DNA from: Chaetoderma sp. LZ-2023a
Taxonomy: Eukaryota; Mollusca; Caudofoveata; Chaetodermatida; Chaetodermatidae
Length of the DNA: 64,000 nucleotides
Reading direction: 5' to 3'
NCBI GenBank assembly: GCA_034401795.1
Contig: CM067372.1
Span: 14,669,070 to 14,733,069, forward strand
In this document: one piece after another, positions 11,931 through 23,693 of the stretch
How the letters are laid out: each line of letters starts with the position of its first letter
How positions within the stretch are numbered: the first letter of the stretch is position 1
Translations under genes and position numbers: made by a program
The notes under the pieces: model-generated
Databases searched by the model: none
What the model was told of the DNA's origin: nothing
Seen by the model: only the letters and a program-made list of their open reading frames with translations

Positions 11931-14900
11931 TCCTCTGTAATGAACCTGTCCTGTTAGACAAGTGTGAACATTCTACTCCTCTGTAATGAACCTGTCATGT
12001 TAGAGAAGTGTGAACAATCTGCTTCTCTGTAATGAACATGTCCGGTTAGACACGTGTGAACATTCTGCTTCTCTGTAATGAACCTGACCTGTTAGACACG
12101 TGTGAACATTCTACTCCTCTGTAATGAACCTGTCCTGTTAGACACGTGTGAACATTCTGCTTCTCTGTAATGAACATGTCATGTTAGACAGGTGTGAACA
12201 TTCTGCTTATCTGTAATGAACCTGTCATGTTAGACACGTGTGAACATTCTACTCCTCTGTAATGAACCTGTCCTGTTAGACAAGTGTGAACATTCTGCTT
12301 CTCTGTAATGAACGTATCCTGTTAGACAAGTGTGAACATTCTACTCCTCTGTAAAGAACCTGTCCTGTTAGACACGTGTGAACATTCGGCTTCTCTGTAC
12401 TGAACCTGTCCTGTTAGAGAAGTGTGAACATTCTACTTCTCTGTGATGAACCTGACCTGTTAGACAAGTGTGAACATTCTGCTTCTCAGTAATGAACCTG
12501 ACCTGTTAGACAAGTGTGAACATTCTACTCCTCTGTAATGAACCTGTCCTGTTAGACAAGTGTGAACATTCTGCCTCTCTGTAATGAACCTGACCTGTTA
12601 GTCAAGTGTGAACATTCTGCTTCTCTGTAATGAAGCTGTCCTGTTAGACAAGTGTGAAGATTCTGCTTCTCTGTAATGAACCTGTCCTGTTAGACACGTG
12701 TGAACATTCTACTCCTCTGTAATGAACCTGACCTGTTAGACACGTGTGAACATTCTACTTCTCTGTAATGCACCTGACATGTTAGACAAGTGTGAACATT
12801 CTACTTCTCTGTAATGCATCTGACATGTTAGACACGTGTGAACATTCTGCTTCTCTGTAATGAACCTGACCTGTTAGACACGTGTGAACATTCTCCTTCT
12901 CTGTAATGAATCTGACCTGTTAGACACGTGTGAACATTCTACTTCTCTGTAATGAACCTGACCTGTTAGACAAGTGTGAACATTCTACTTCTCTGTAATG
13001 CACCTGTCATGTTAGACAAGTGTGAACAATCTGCTTCTCTGTAATGAACATGTCCGGTTAGACACGTGTGAACATTCTGCATCTCTGTAATGAACCTGAC
13101 CTGTTAGACACGTGTGAACATTCTACTCCTCTGTAATGAACCTGTCCTGTTAGACACGTGTGAACATTTTGCTTCTCTGTAATGAACATGTCATGTTAGA
13201 CAAGTGTGAACATTCTGCTTATCTGTAATGAACCTGTCATGTTAGACAAGTGTAAACATTCTGCTTCTCTGTGATGAACCTGACCTGTTAGACAAGTGTG
13301 AACATTCTGCTTCTCAGTAATGAACCTGACCTGTTAGACAAGTGTGAACATTCTACTCCTCTGTAATGAACCTGTCCTGTTAGACAAGTGTGAACATTCT
13401 ACTCCTCTGTAATGAACCTGACCTGTTAGTCAAGTGTGAACATTCTGCTTCTCTGTAATGAAGCTGTCCTGTTAGACAAGTGTGAAGATTCTGCTTCTCT
13501 GTAATGAACCTGTCCTGTTAGACACGTGTGAACATTCTACTCCTCTGTAATGAACCTGACCTGTTAGACACGTGTGAACATTCTACTTCTCTGTAATGCA
13601 CCTGACATGTTAGACAAGTGTGGACATTCAACTCCTCTGTAATGAACCTGTCCTGTTAGACAAGTGTGAACATTCTGCTTCTCTGTAATGAACCTGACCT
13701 GTTAGACACGTGTGAACATTCTGCTTCTCTGTAATGAACCTGACCTGTTAGACAAGTGTGAACATTCTACTCCTCTGTGATGAACATGTCCTGTTAGACA
13801 AGTGTGAACATTCTACTCCTCTGTAATGAACCTGAACTGTTAGACACGTGTAAACATTCTACTCCTCTGTAATGAACCTGTCCTGTTAGACACGTGTGAA
13901 CATTCTGCTTCTCTGTAATGAACCTGACCTGTTAGACAAGTGTGAACATTCTACTCCTCTGTGATGAACATGTCCTGTTAGACAAGTGTGAACATTCTAC
14001 TCCTCTGTAATGAACCTGTCCTGTTAGACAAGTGTGAACATTCTGCTTCTCTGTAATGAACCTGTCCTGTTAGACACGTGTGAACATTCTACTCCTCTGT
14101 AATGAACCTGTCCTGTTAGACACGTGTGAACATTCTGCTTCTCTGTAATGAACATGTCATGTTAGACAAGTGTGAACATTCTGCTTATCTGTAATGAACC
14201 TGTCATGTTAGACAAGTGTAAACATTCTGCTTCTCTGTAATGAACCTGTCCTGTTAGACACGTGTGAACATTCTACTCCTCTGTAATGAACCTGTCCTGT
14301 TAGACAAGTGTGAACATTCTGCTTCTCTGTAATGAACGTATCCTGTTAGACAAGTGTGAACATTCTACTCCTCTGTAAAGAACCTATCCTGTTAGACACG
14401 TGTGAACATTCGGCTTCTCTGTACTGAACCTGTCCTGTTAGAGAAGTGTGATCATTCTACTTCTCTGTGATGAACCTGACCTGTTAGACAAGTGTGAACA
14501 TTATATTCCTCTGTAATGAACCTGTACTGTTAGATAAGTGTGAACATTCTGCTTCTCTGTAATGACCCTGTCCTGTTAGACAAGTGTGGACATTCAACTC
14601 CTCTGTAATGAACCTGTCCTGTTAGACAAGTGTGGACATTCTACTCCTCTGTAATGAACCTGTCCTGTTAGACACGTGTGAACATTCTGCTTCTCTGTAA
14701 TGAACCTGAACTGTTAGACAAGTGTGAACATTCTACTCCTCTGTAATGAACCTGTCCTGTTAGACAAGTGTGAACATTCTGCTTCTCTGTAATGAACCTG
14801 TCCTGTTAGACACGTGTGAACATTCTGCTTCTCTGTAATGAAGCTGTCCTGTTAGACAAGTGTGAACATTCTACTCCTCTGTAATGAACCTGTCCTGTTA

Positions 14901-17023
14901 GACAAGTGTCAACATTCTACTCGTCTGTAATGAACCTGTCCTGTTAGACACGTGTGAACATTCTGCTTCTCTGTAAGGAACCTGACCTGTTAGACAAGTG
15001 TGAACATTCTGCTTCTCTGTAAGGAACCGGACCTGTTAGACAAGTGTGAACATTCTGCTTCTCTGTAAGGAACCTGTCCTGTTAGACACGTGTGAACATT
15101 CTATTTCTCTGTAAGGAACCTGACCTGTTAGACAAGTGTGAATATTCTGCTTCTCTGTAAAGGAACCTGACCTGTTAGACAAGTGTGAACATTCTGCTTC
15201 TCTGTAATGAACCTGTCCTGCTAGACAAGTGTGGACATTCTACTCCTCTGTAATGAACCTGTCCTGTTAGACACGTGTAAACATTCTACTCCTCTGTAAT
15301 GAACCTGTCCTGTTAGACAAGTGTGAACATTCTACTCCTCTGTAATGAACCTGTCATGTTAGAGAAGTGTGAACAATCTGCTTCTCTGTAATGAACATGT
15401 CCGGTTAGACACGTGTGAACATTCTGCTTCTCTGTAATGAACCTGACCTGTTAGACACGTGTGAACATTCTACTCCTCTGTAATGAACCTGTACTGTTAG
15501 ACACGTGTGAACATTCTGCTTCTCTGTAATGAACATATCATGTTAGACAGGTGTGAACATTCTGCTTATCTGTAATGAACCTGTCATGTTAGACACGTGT
15601 GAACATTCTACTCCTCTGTAATGAACCTGTCCTGTTAGACAAGTGTGAACATTCTGCTTCTCTGTAATGAACGTATCCTGTTAGACAAGTGTGAACATTC
15701 TACTCCTCTGTAAAGAACCTGTCCTGTTAGACACGCGTGAACATTCGGCTTCTCTGTACTGAACCTGTCCTGTTAGAGAAGTGTGAACATTCTACTTCTC
15801 TGTGATGAACCTGACCTGTTAGACAAGTGTGAACATTCTGCTTCTCAGTAATGAACCTGACCTGTTAGACAAGTGTGAACATTCTACTCCTCTGTAATGA
15901 ACCTGTCCTGTTAGACAAGTGTGAACATTCTGCCTCTCTGTAATGAACCTGACCTGTTAGTCAAGTGTGAACATTCTGCTTCTCTGTAATGAAGCTGTCC
16001 TGTTAGACAAGTGTGAAGATTCTGCTTCTCTGTAATGAACCTGTCCTGTTAGACACGTGTGAACATTCTACTCCTCTGTAATGAACCTGACCTGTTAGAC
16101 ACGTGTGAACATTCTACTTCTCTGTAATGCACCTGACATGTTAGACAAGTGTGAACATTCTACTTCTCTGTAATGCATCTGACATGTTAGACACGTGTGA
16201 ACATTCTGCTTCTCTGTAATGAACCTGACCTGTTAGACACGTGTGAACATTCTCCTTCTCTGTAATGAATCTGACCTGTTAGACACGTGTGAACATTCTA
16301 CTTCTCTGTAATGAACCTGACCTGTTAGACAAGTGTGAACATTCTACTTCTCTGTAATGCACCTGTCATGTTAGACAAGTGTGAACAATCTGCTTCTCTG
16401 TAATGAACATGTCCGGTTAGACACGTGTGAACATTCTGCTTCTCTGTAATGAACCTGACCTGTTAGACACGTGTGAACATTCTACTCCTCTGTAATGAAC
16501 CTGTCCTGTTAGACACGTGTGAACATTTTGCTTCTCTGTAATGAACATGTCATGTTAGACAAGTGTGAACATTCTGCTTCTCTGTAATGAACCTGTCATG
16601 TTAGACAAGTGTAAACATTCTGCTTCTCTGTGATGAACCTGACCTGTTAGACAAGTGTGAACATTCTGCTTCTCAGTAATGAACCTGACCTGTTAGACAA
16701 GTGTGAACATTCTACTCCTCTGTAATGAACCTGTCCTGTTAGACAAGTGTGAACATTCTACTCCTCTGTAATGAACCTGACCTGTTAGTCAAGTGTGAAC
16801 ATTCTGCTTCTCTGTAATGAAGCTGTCCTGTTAGACAAGTGTGAAGATTCTGCTTCTCTGTAATGAACCTGTCCTGTTAGACACGTGTGAACATTCTACT
16901 CCTCTGTAATGAACCTGACCTGTTAGACACGTGTGAACATTCTACTTCTCTGTAATGCACCTGACATGTTAGACAAGTGTGGACATTCAACTCCTCTGTA
17001 ATGAACCTGTCCTGTTAGACAAG
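11930..17023 (+). repeat. 3,359-bp higher-order repeat (73 monomers plus 1 bp)
   Basis: From about 11,930, the sequence recurs 3,359 bp downstream. AGAGAAG beside GAACAATCTG sits at 12,002 and 15,361; the AGGTGTGAA site at 12,190 and 15,549; GAACAATCTG with TCCGG at 13,021 and 16,380. The odd base comes from the single-base insertion TAAAGG at 15,158. The correspondence holds to 17,023, where a 644-bp duplicate is inserted. The same offset reappears between 17,024 and 20,383, and between 18,452 and 21,811. Confidence 0.88.
13741..14016 (+). repeat. 184-bp duplication (4 monomers)
   Basis: The monomer pair with GTGATGAAC and ATGTCCTG occurs at 13,777 and again at 13,961, 184 bp later, each time within a run of similar neighbours. 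The same doubled group travels with the larger HOR and is seen again near 17,780/17,964, 21,139/21,323 and 26,199/26,383, so it predates those amplifications. Confidence 0.8.
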
Positions 17024-17667
17024 TGTGAACAATCTGCTTCTCTGTAATGAACATGTCCGGTTAGACACGTGTGAACATTCTGCTTCTCTGTAATGAACCT
17101 GACCTGTTAGACACGTGTGAACATTCTACTCCTCTGTAATGAACCTGTCCTGTTAGACACGTGTGAACATTTTGCTTCTCTGTAATGAACATGTCATGTT
17201 AGACAAGTGTGAACATTCTGCTTATCTGTAATGAACCTGTCATGTTAGACAAGTGTAAACATTCTGCTTCTCTGTGATGAACCTGACCTGTTAGACAAGT
17301 GTGAACATTCTGCTTCTCAGTAATGAACCTGACCTGTTAGACAAGTGTGAACATTCTACTCCTCTGTAATGAACCTGTCCTGTTAGACAAGTGTGAACAT
17401 TCTACTCCTCTGTAATGAACCTGACCTGTTAGTCAAGTGTGAACATTCTGCTTCTCTGTAATGAAGCTGTCCTGTTAGACAAGTGTGAAGATTCTGCTTC
17501 TCTGTAATGAACCTGTCCTGTTAGACACGTGTGAACATTCTACTCCTCTGTAATGAACCTGACCTGTTAGACACGTGTGAACATTCTACTTCTCTGTAAT
17601 GCACCTGACATGTTAGACAAGTGTGGACATTCAACTCCTCTGTAATGAACCTGTCCTGTTAGACAAG
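16380..17667 (+). repeat. 644-bp tandem duplication (14 monomers)
   Basis: Bases 16,380-17,023 recur at 17,024-17,667, starting with GAACAATCTG and TCCGG and ending after the AGTGTGGACATTCAAC monomer. It is the difference between the 3,359-bp and 4,003-bp periods (4,003 minus 3,359 is 644). A small difference between the copies (CTTCTCTG at about 16,575 against CTTATCTG at about 17,222) shows that they are not strictly identical. Confidence 0.87.
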
Positions 17668-19919
17668 TGTGAACATTCTGCTTCTCTGTAATGAACCTGA
17701 CCTGTTAGACACGTGTGAACATTCTGCTTCTCTGTAATGAACCTGACCTGTTAGACAAGTGTGAACATTCTACTCCTCTGTGATGAACATGTCCTGTTAG
17801 ACAAGTGTGAACATTCTACTCCTCTGTAATGAACCTGAACTGTTAGACACGTGTAAACATTCTACTCCTCTGTAATGAACCTGTCCTGTTAGACACGTGT
17901 GAACATTCTGCTTCTCTGTAATGAACCTGACCTGTTAGACAAGTGTGAACATTCTACTCCTCTGTGATGAACATGTCCTGTTAGACAAGTGTGAACATTC
18001 TACTCCTCTGTAATGAACCTGTCCTGTTAGACAAGTGTGAACATTCTGCTTCTCTGTAATGAACCTGTCCTGTTAGACACGTGTGAACATTCTACTCCTC
18101 TGTAATGAACCTGTCCTGTTAGACACGTGTGAACATTCTGCTTCTCTGTAATGAACATGTCATGTTAGACAAGTGTGAACATTCTGCTTATCTGTAATGA
18201 ACCTGTCATGTTAGACAAGTGTAAACATTCTGCTTCTCTGTAATGAACCTGTCCTGTTAGACACGTGTGAACATTCTACTCCTCTGTAATGAACCTGTCC
18301 TGTTAGACAAGTGTGAACATTCTGCTTCTCTGTAATGAACGTATCCTGTTAGACAAGTGTGAACATTCTACTCCTCTGTAAAGAACCTATCCTGTTAGAC
18401 ACGTGTGAACATTCGGCTTCTCTGTACTGAACCTGTCCTGTTAGAGAAGTGTGATCATTCTACTTCTCTGTGATGAACCTGACCTGTTAGACAAGTGTGA
18501 ACATTATATTCCTCTGTAATGAACCTGTACTGTTAGATAAGTGTGAACATTCTGCTTCTCTGTAATGACCCTGTCCTGTTAGACAAGTGTGGACATTCAA
18601 CTCCTCTGTAATGAACCTGTCCTGTTAGACAAGTGTGGACATTCTACTCCTCTGTAATGAACCTGTCCTGTTAGACACGTGTGAACATTCTGCTTCTCTG
18701 TAATGAACCTGAACTGTTAGACAAGTGTGAACATTCTACTCCTCTGTAATGAACCTGTCCTGTTAGACAAGTGTGAACATTCTGCTTCTCTGTAATGAAC
18801 CTGTCCTGTTAGACACGTGTGAACATTCTGCTTCTCTGTAATGAAGCTGTCCTGTTAGACAAGTGTGAACATTCTACTCCTCTGTAATGAACCTGTCCTG
18901 TTAGACAAGTGTCAACATTCTACTCGTCTGTAATGAACCTGTCCTGTTAGACACGTGTGAACATTCTGCTTCTCTGTAAGGAACCTGACCTGTTAGACAA
19001 GTGTGAACATTCTGCTTCTCTGTAAGGAACCGGACCTGTTAGACAAGTGTGAACATTCTGCTTCTCTGTAAGGAACCTGTCCTGTTAGACACGTGTGAAC
19101 ATTCTATTTCTCTGTAAGGAACCTGACCTGTTAGACAAGTGTGAATATTCTGCTTCTCTGTAAAGGAACCTGACCTGTTAGACAAGTGTGAACATTCTGC
19201 TTCTCTGTAATGAACCTGTCCTGCTAGACAAGTGTGGACATTCTATTCCTCTGTAATGAACCTGTCCTGTTAGACACGTGTAAACATTCTACTCCTCTGT
19301 AATGAACCTGTCCTGTTAGACAAGTGTGAACATTCTACTCCTCTGTAATGAACCTGTCATGTTAGAGAAGTGTGAACAATCTGCTTCTCTGTAATGAACA
19401 TGTCCGGTTAGACACGTGTGAACATTCTGCTTCTCTGTAATGAACCTGACCTGTTAGACACGTGTGAACATTCTACTCCTCTGTAATGAACCTGTACTGT
19501 TAGACACGTGTGAACATTCTGCTTCTCTGTAATGAACATGTCATGTTAGACAGGTGTGAACATTCTGCTTATCTGTAATGAACCTGTCATGTTAGACACG
19601 TGTGAACATTCTACTCCTCTGTAATGAACCTGTCCTGTTAGACAAGTGTGAACATTCTGCTTCTCTGTAATGAACGTATCCTGTTAGACAAGTGTGAACA
19701 TTCTACTCCTCTGTAAAGAACCTGTCCTGTTAGACACGCGTGAACATTCGGCTTCTCTGTACTGAACCTGTCCTGTTAGAGAAGTGTGAACATTCTACTT
19801 CTCTGTGATGAACCTGACCTGTTAGACAAGTGTGAACATTCTGCTTCTCAGTAATGAACCTGACCTGTTAGACAAGTGTAAACATTCTACTCCTCTGTAA
19901 TGAACCTGTCCTGTTAGAC

Positions 19920-22900
19920 AAGTGTGAACATTCTGCCTCTCTGTAATGAACCTGACCTGTTAGTCAAGTGTGAACATTCTGCTTCTCTGTAATGAAGCTG
20001 TCCTGTTAGACAAGTGTGAAGATTCTGCTTCTCTGTAATGAACCTGTCCTGTTAGACACGTGTGAACATTCTACTCCTCTGTAATGAACCTGACCTGTTA
20101 GACACGTGTGAACATTCTACTTCTCTGTAATGCACCTGACATGTTAGACAAGTGTGAACATTCTACTTCTCTGTAATGCATCTGACATGTTAGACACGTG
20201 TGAACATTCTGCTTCTCTGTAATGAACCTGACCTGTTAGACACGTGTGAACATTCTCCTTCTCTGTAATGAATCTGACCTGTTAGACACGTGTGAACATT
20301 CTACTTCTCTGTAATGAACCTGACCTGTTAGACAAGTGTGAACATTCTACTTCTCTGTAATGCACCTGTCATGTTAGACAAGTGTGAACAATCTGCTTCT
20401 CTGTAATGAACATGTCCGGTTAGACACGTGTGAACATTCTGCTTCTCTGTAATGAACCTGACCTGTTAGACACGTGTGAACATTCTACTCCTCTGTAATG
20501 AACCTGTCCTGTTAGACACGTGTGAACATTTTGCTTCTCTGTAATGAACATGTCATGTTAGACAAGTGTGAACATTCTGCTTCTCTGTAATGAACCTGTC
20601 ATGTTAGACAAGTGTAAACATTCTGCTTCTCTGTGATGAACCTGACCTGTTAGACAAGTGTGAACATTCTGCTTCTCAGTAATGAACCTGACCTGTTAGA
20701 CAAGTGTGAACATTCTACTCCTCTGTAATGAACCTGTCCTGTTAGACAAGTGTGAACATTCTACTCCTCTGTAATGAACCTGACCCGTTAGTCAAGTGTG
20801 AACATTCTGCTTCTCTGTAATGAAGCTGTCCTGTTAGACAAGTGTGAAGATTCTGCTTCTCTGTAATGAACCTGTCCTGTTAGACACGTGTGAACATTCT
20901 ACTCCTCTGTAATGAACCTGACCTGTTAGACACGTGTGAACATTCTACTTCTCTGTAATGCACCTGACATGTTAGACAAGTGTGGACATTCAACTCCTCT
21001 GTAATGAACCTGTCCTGTTAGACAAGTGTGAACATTCTGCTTCTCTGTAATGAACCTGACCTGTTAGACACGTGTGAACATTCTGCTTCTCTGTAATGAA
21101 CCTGACCTGTTAGACAAGTGTGAACATTCTACTCCTCTGTGATGAACATGTCCTGTTAGACAAGTGTGAACATTCTACTCCTCTGTAATGAACCTGAACT
21201 GTTAGACACGTGTAAACATTCTACTCCTCTGTAATGAACCTGTCCTGTTAGACACGTGTGAACATTCTGCTTCTCTGTAATGAACCTGACCTGTTAGACA
21301 AGTGTGAACATTCTACTCCTCTGTGATGAACATGTCCTGTTAGACAAGTGTGAACATTCTACTCCTCTGTAATGAACCTGTCCTGTTAGACAAGTGTGAA
21401 CATTCTGCTTCTCTGTAATGAACCTGTCCTGTTAGACACGTGTGAACATTCTACTCCTCTGTAATGAACCTGTCCTGTTAGACACGTGTGAACATTCTGC
21501 TTCTCTGTAATGAACATGTCATGTTAGACAAGTGTGAACATTCTGCTTATCTGTAATGAACCTGTCATGTTAGACAAGTGTAAACATTCTGCTTCTCTGT
21601 AATGAACCTGTCCTGTTAGACACGTGTGAACATTCTACTCCTCTGTAATGAACCTGTCCTGTTAGACAAGTGTGAACATTCTGCTTCTCTGTAATGAACG
21701 TATCCTGTTAGACAAGTGTGAACATTCTACTCCTCTGTAAAGAACCTGTCCTGTTAGACACGTGTGAACATTCGGCTTCTCTGTACTGAACCTGTCCTGT
21801 TAGAGAAGTGTGATCATTCTACTTCTCTGTGATGAACCTGACCTGTTAGACAAGTGTGAACATTATATTCCTCTGTAATGAACCTGTACTGTTAGATAAG
21901 TGTGAACATTCTGCTTCTCTGTAATGACCCTGTCCTGTTAGACAAGTGTGGACATTCAACTCCTCTGTAATGAACCTGTCCTGTTAGACAAGTGTGGACA
22001 TTCTACTCCTCTGTAATGAACCTGTCCTGTTAGACACGTGTGAACATTCTGCTTCTCTGTACTGAACCTGACCTGTTAGACAAGTGTGAACATTCTACTC
22101 CTCTGTGATGAACATGTCCTGTTAGACAAGTGTGAACATTCTACTCCTCTGTAATGAACCTGAACTGTTAGACAAGTGTGAACATTCTACTCCTCTGTAA
22201 TGAACCTGTCCTGTTAGACAAGTGTGAACATTCTGCTTCTCTGTAATGAACCTGTCATGTTAGACACGTGTGAACATTCTGCTTCTCTGTAATGAAGCTG
22301 TCCTGTTAGACAAGTGTGAACATTCTACTCCTCTGTAATGAACCTGTCCTGTTAGACAAGTGTGAACATTCTGCCTCTCTGTAATGAACCTGACCTGTTA
22401 GTCAAGTGTGAACATTCTGCTTCTCTGTAATGAAGCTGTCCTGTTAGACAAGTGTGAAGATTCTGCTTCTCTGTAATGAACCTGTCCTGTTAGACACGTG
22501 TGAACATTCTACTCCTCTGTAATGAACCTGACCTGTTAGACACGTGTGAACATTCTACTTCTCTGTAATGCACCTGACATGTTAGACAAGTGTGAACATT
22601 CTACTTCTCTGTAATGCATCTGACATGTTAGACACGTGTGAACATTCTGCTTCTCTGTAATGAACCTGACCTGTTAGACACGTGTGAACATTCTCCTTCT
22701 CTGTAATGAATCTGACCTGTTAGACACGTGTGAACATTCTACTTCTCTGTAATGAACCTGACCTGTTAGACAAGTGTGAACATTCTACTTCTCTGTAATG
22801 CACCTGTCATGTTAGACAAGTGTGAACAATCTGCTTCTCTGTAATGAACATGTCCGGTTAGACACGTGTGAACATTCTGCTTCTCTGTAATGAACCTGAC

Positions 22901-23693
22901 CTGTTAGACACGTGTGAACATTCTACTCCTCTGTAATGAACCTGTCCTGTTAGACACGTGTGAACATTTTGCTTCTCTGTAATGAACATGTCATGTTAGA
23001 CAAGTGTGAACATTCTGCTTCTCTGTAATGAACCTGTCATGTTAGACAAGTGTAAACATTCTGCTTCTCTGTGATGAACCTGACCTGTTAGACAAGTGTG
23101 AACATTCTGCTTCTCAGTAATGAACCTGACCTGTTAGACAAGTGTAAACATTCTACTCCTCTGTAATGAACCTGTCCTGTTAGACAAGTGTGAACATTCT
23201 ACTCCTCTGTAATGAACCTGACCTGTTAGTCAAGTGTGAACATTCTGCTTCTCTGTAATGAAGCTGTCCTGTTAGACAAGTGTGAAGATTCTGCTTCTCT
23301 GTAATGAACCTGTCCTGTTAGACACGTGTGAACATTCTACTCCTCTGTAATGAACCTGACCTGTTAGACACGTGTGAACATTCTACTTCTCTGTAATGCA
23401 CCTGACATGTTAGACAAGTGTGGACATTCAACTCCTCTGTAATGAACCTGTCCTGTTAGACAAGTGTGAACATTCTGCTTCTCTGTAATGAACCTGACCT
23501 GTTAGACACGTGTGAACATTCTGCTTCTCTGTAATGAACCTGACCTGTTAGACAAGTGTGAACATGCTACTCCTCTGTGATGAACATGTCCTGTTAGACA
23601 AGTGTGAACATTCTACTCCTCTGTAATGAACCTGAACTGTTAGACACGTGTAAACATTCTACTCCTCTGTAATGAACCTGTCCTGTTAGACAA
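19920..23693 (+). repeat. 2,438-bp offset repeat (53 monomers), about 1.3 kb per copy
   Basis: About 19,920-21,255 matches 22,358-23,693. Markers at this offset are CTGCCTCTCTG at 19,933/22,371, GAACAATCTG at 20,383/22,821 and GTGGACATTCAAC at 20,983/23,421. The second copy is a shortened version of the HOR that precedes it: 20 monomers fewer than the 73-monomer unit. Confidence 0.85.

Larger units (their letters stand above)
13021..21026 (+). repeat. 4,003-bp higher-order repeat dimer (87 monomers plus 1 bp)
   Basis: Bases 13,021-17,023 match 17,024-21,026 almost perfectly. Checkpoints at 4,003 bp are GTGAATATTC at 15,138/19,141, AGAGAAG at 15,361/19,364, TGATCATTC at 14,449/18,452 and the one-base insertion at 15,158/19,161. 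By eye I found only a handful of substitutions, for example near 13,081/17,084, 15,247/19,250, 15,537/19,540, 15,874/19,877 and 16,783/20,786. The shared insertion shows that the whole unit was copied as a block. The junction at 17,023/17,024 is an ordinary monomer boundary in register. Confidence 0.9.
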
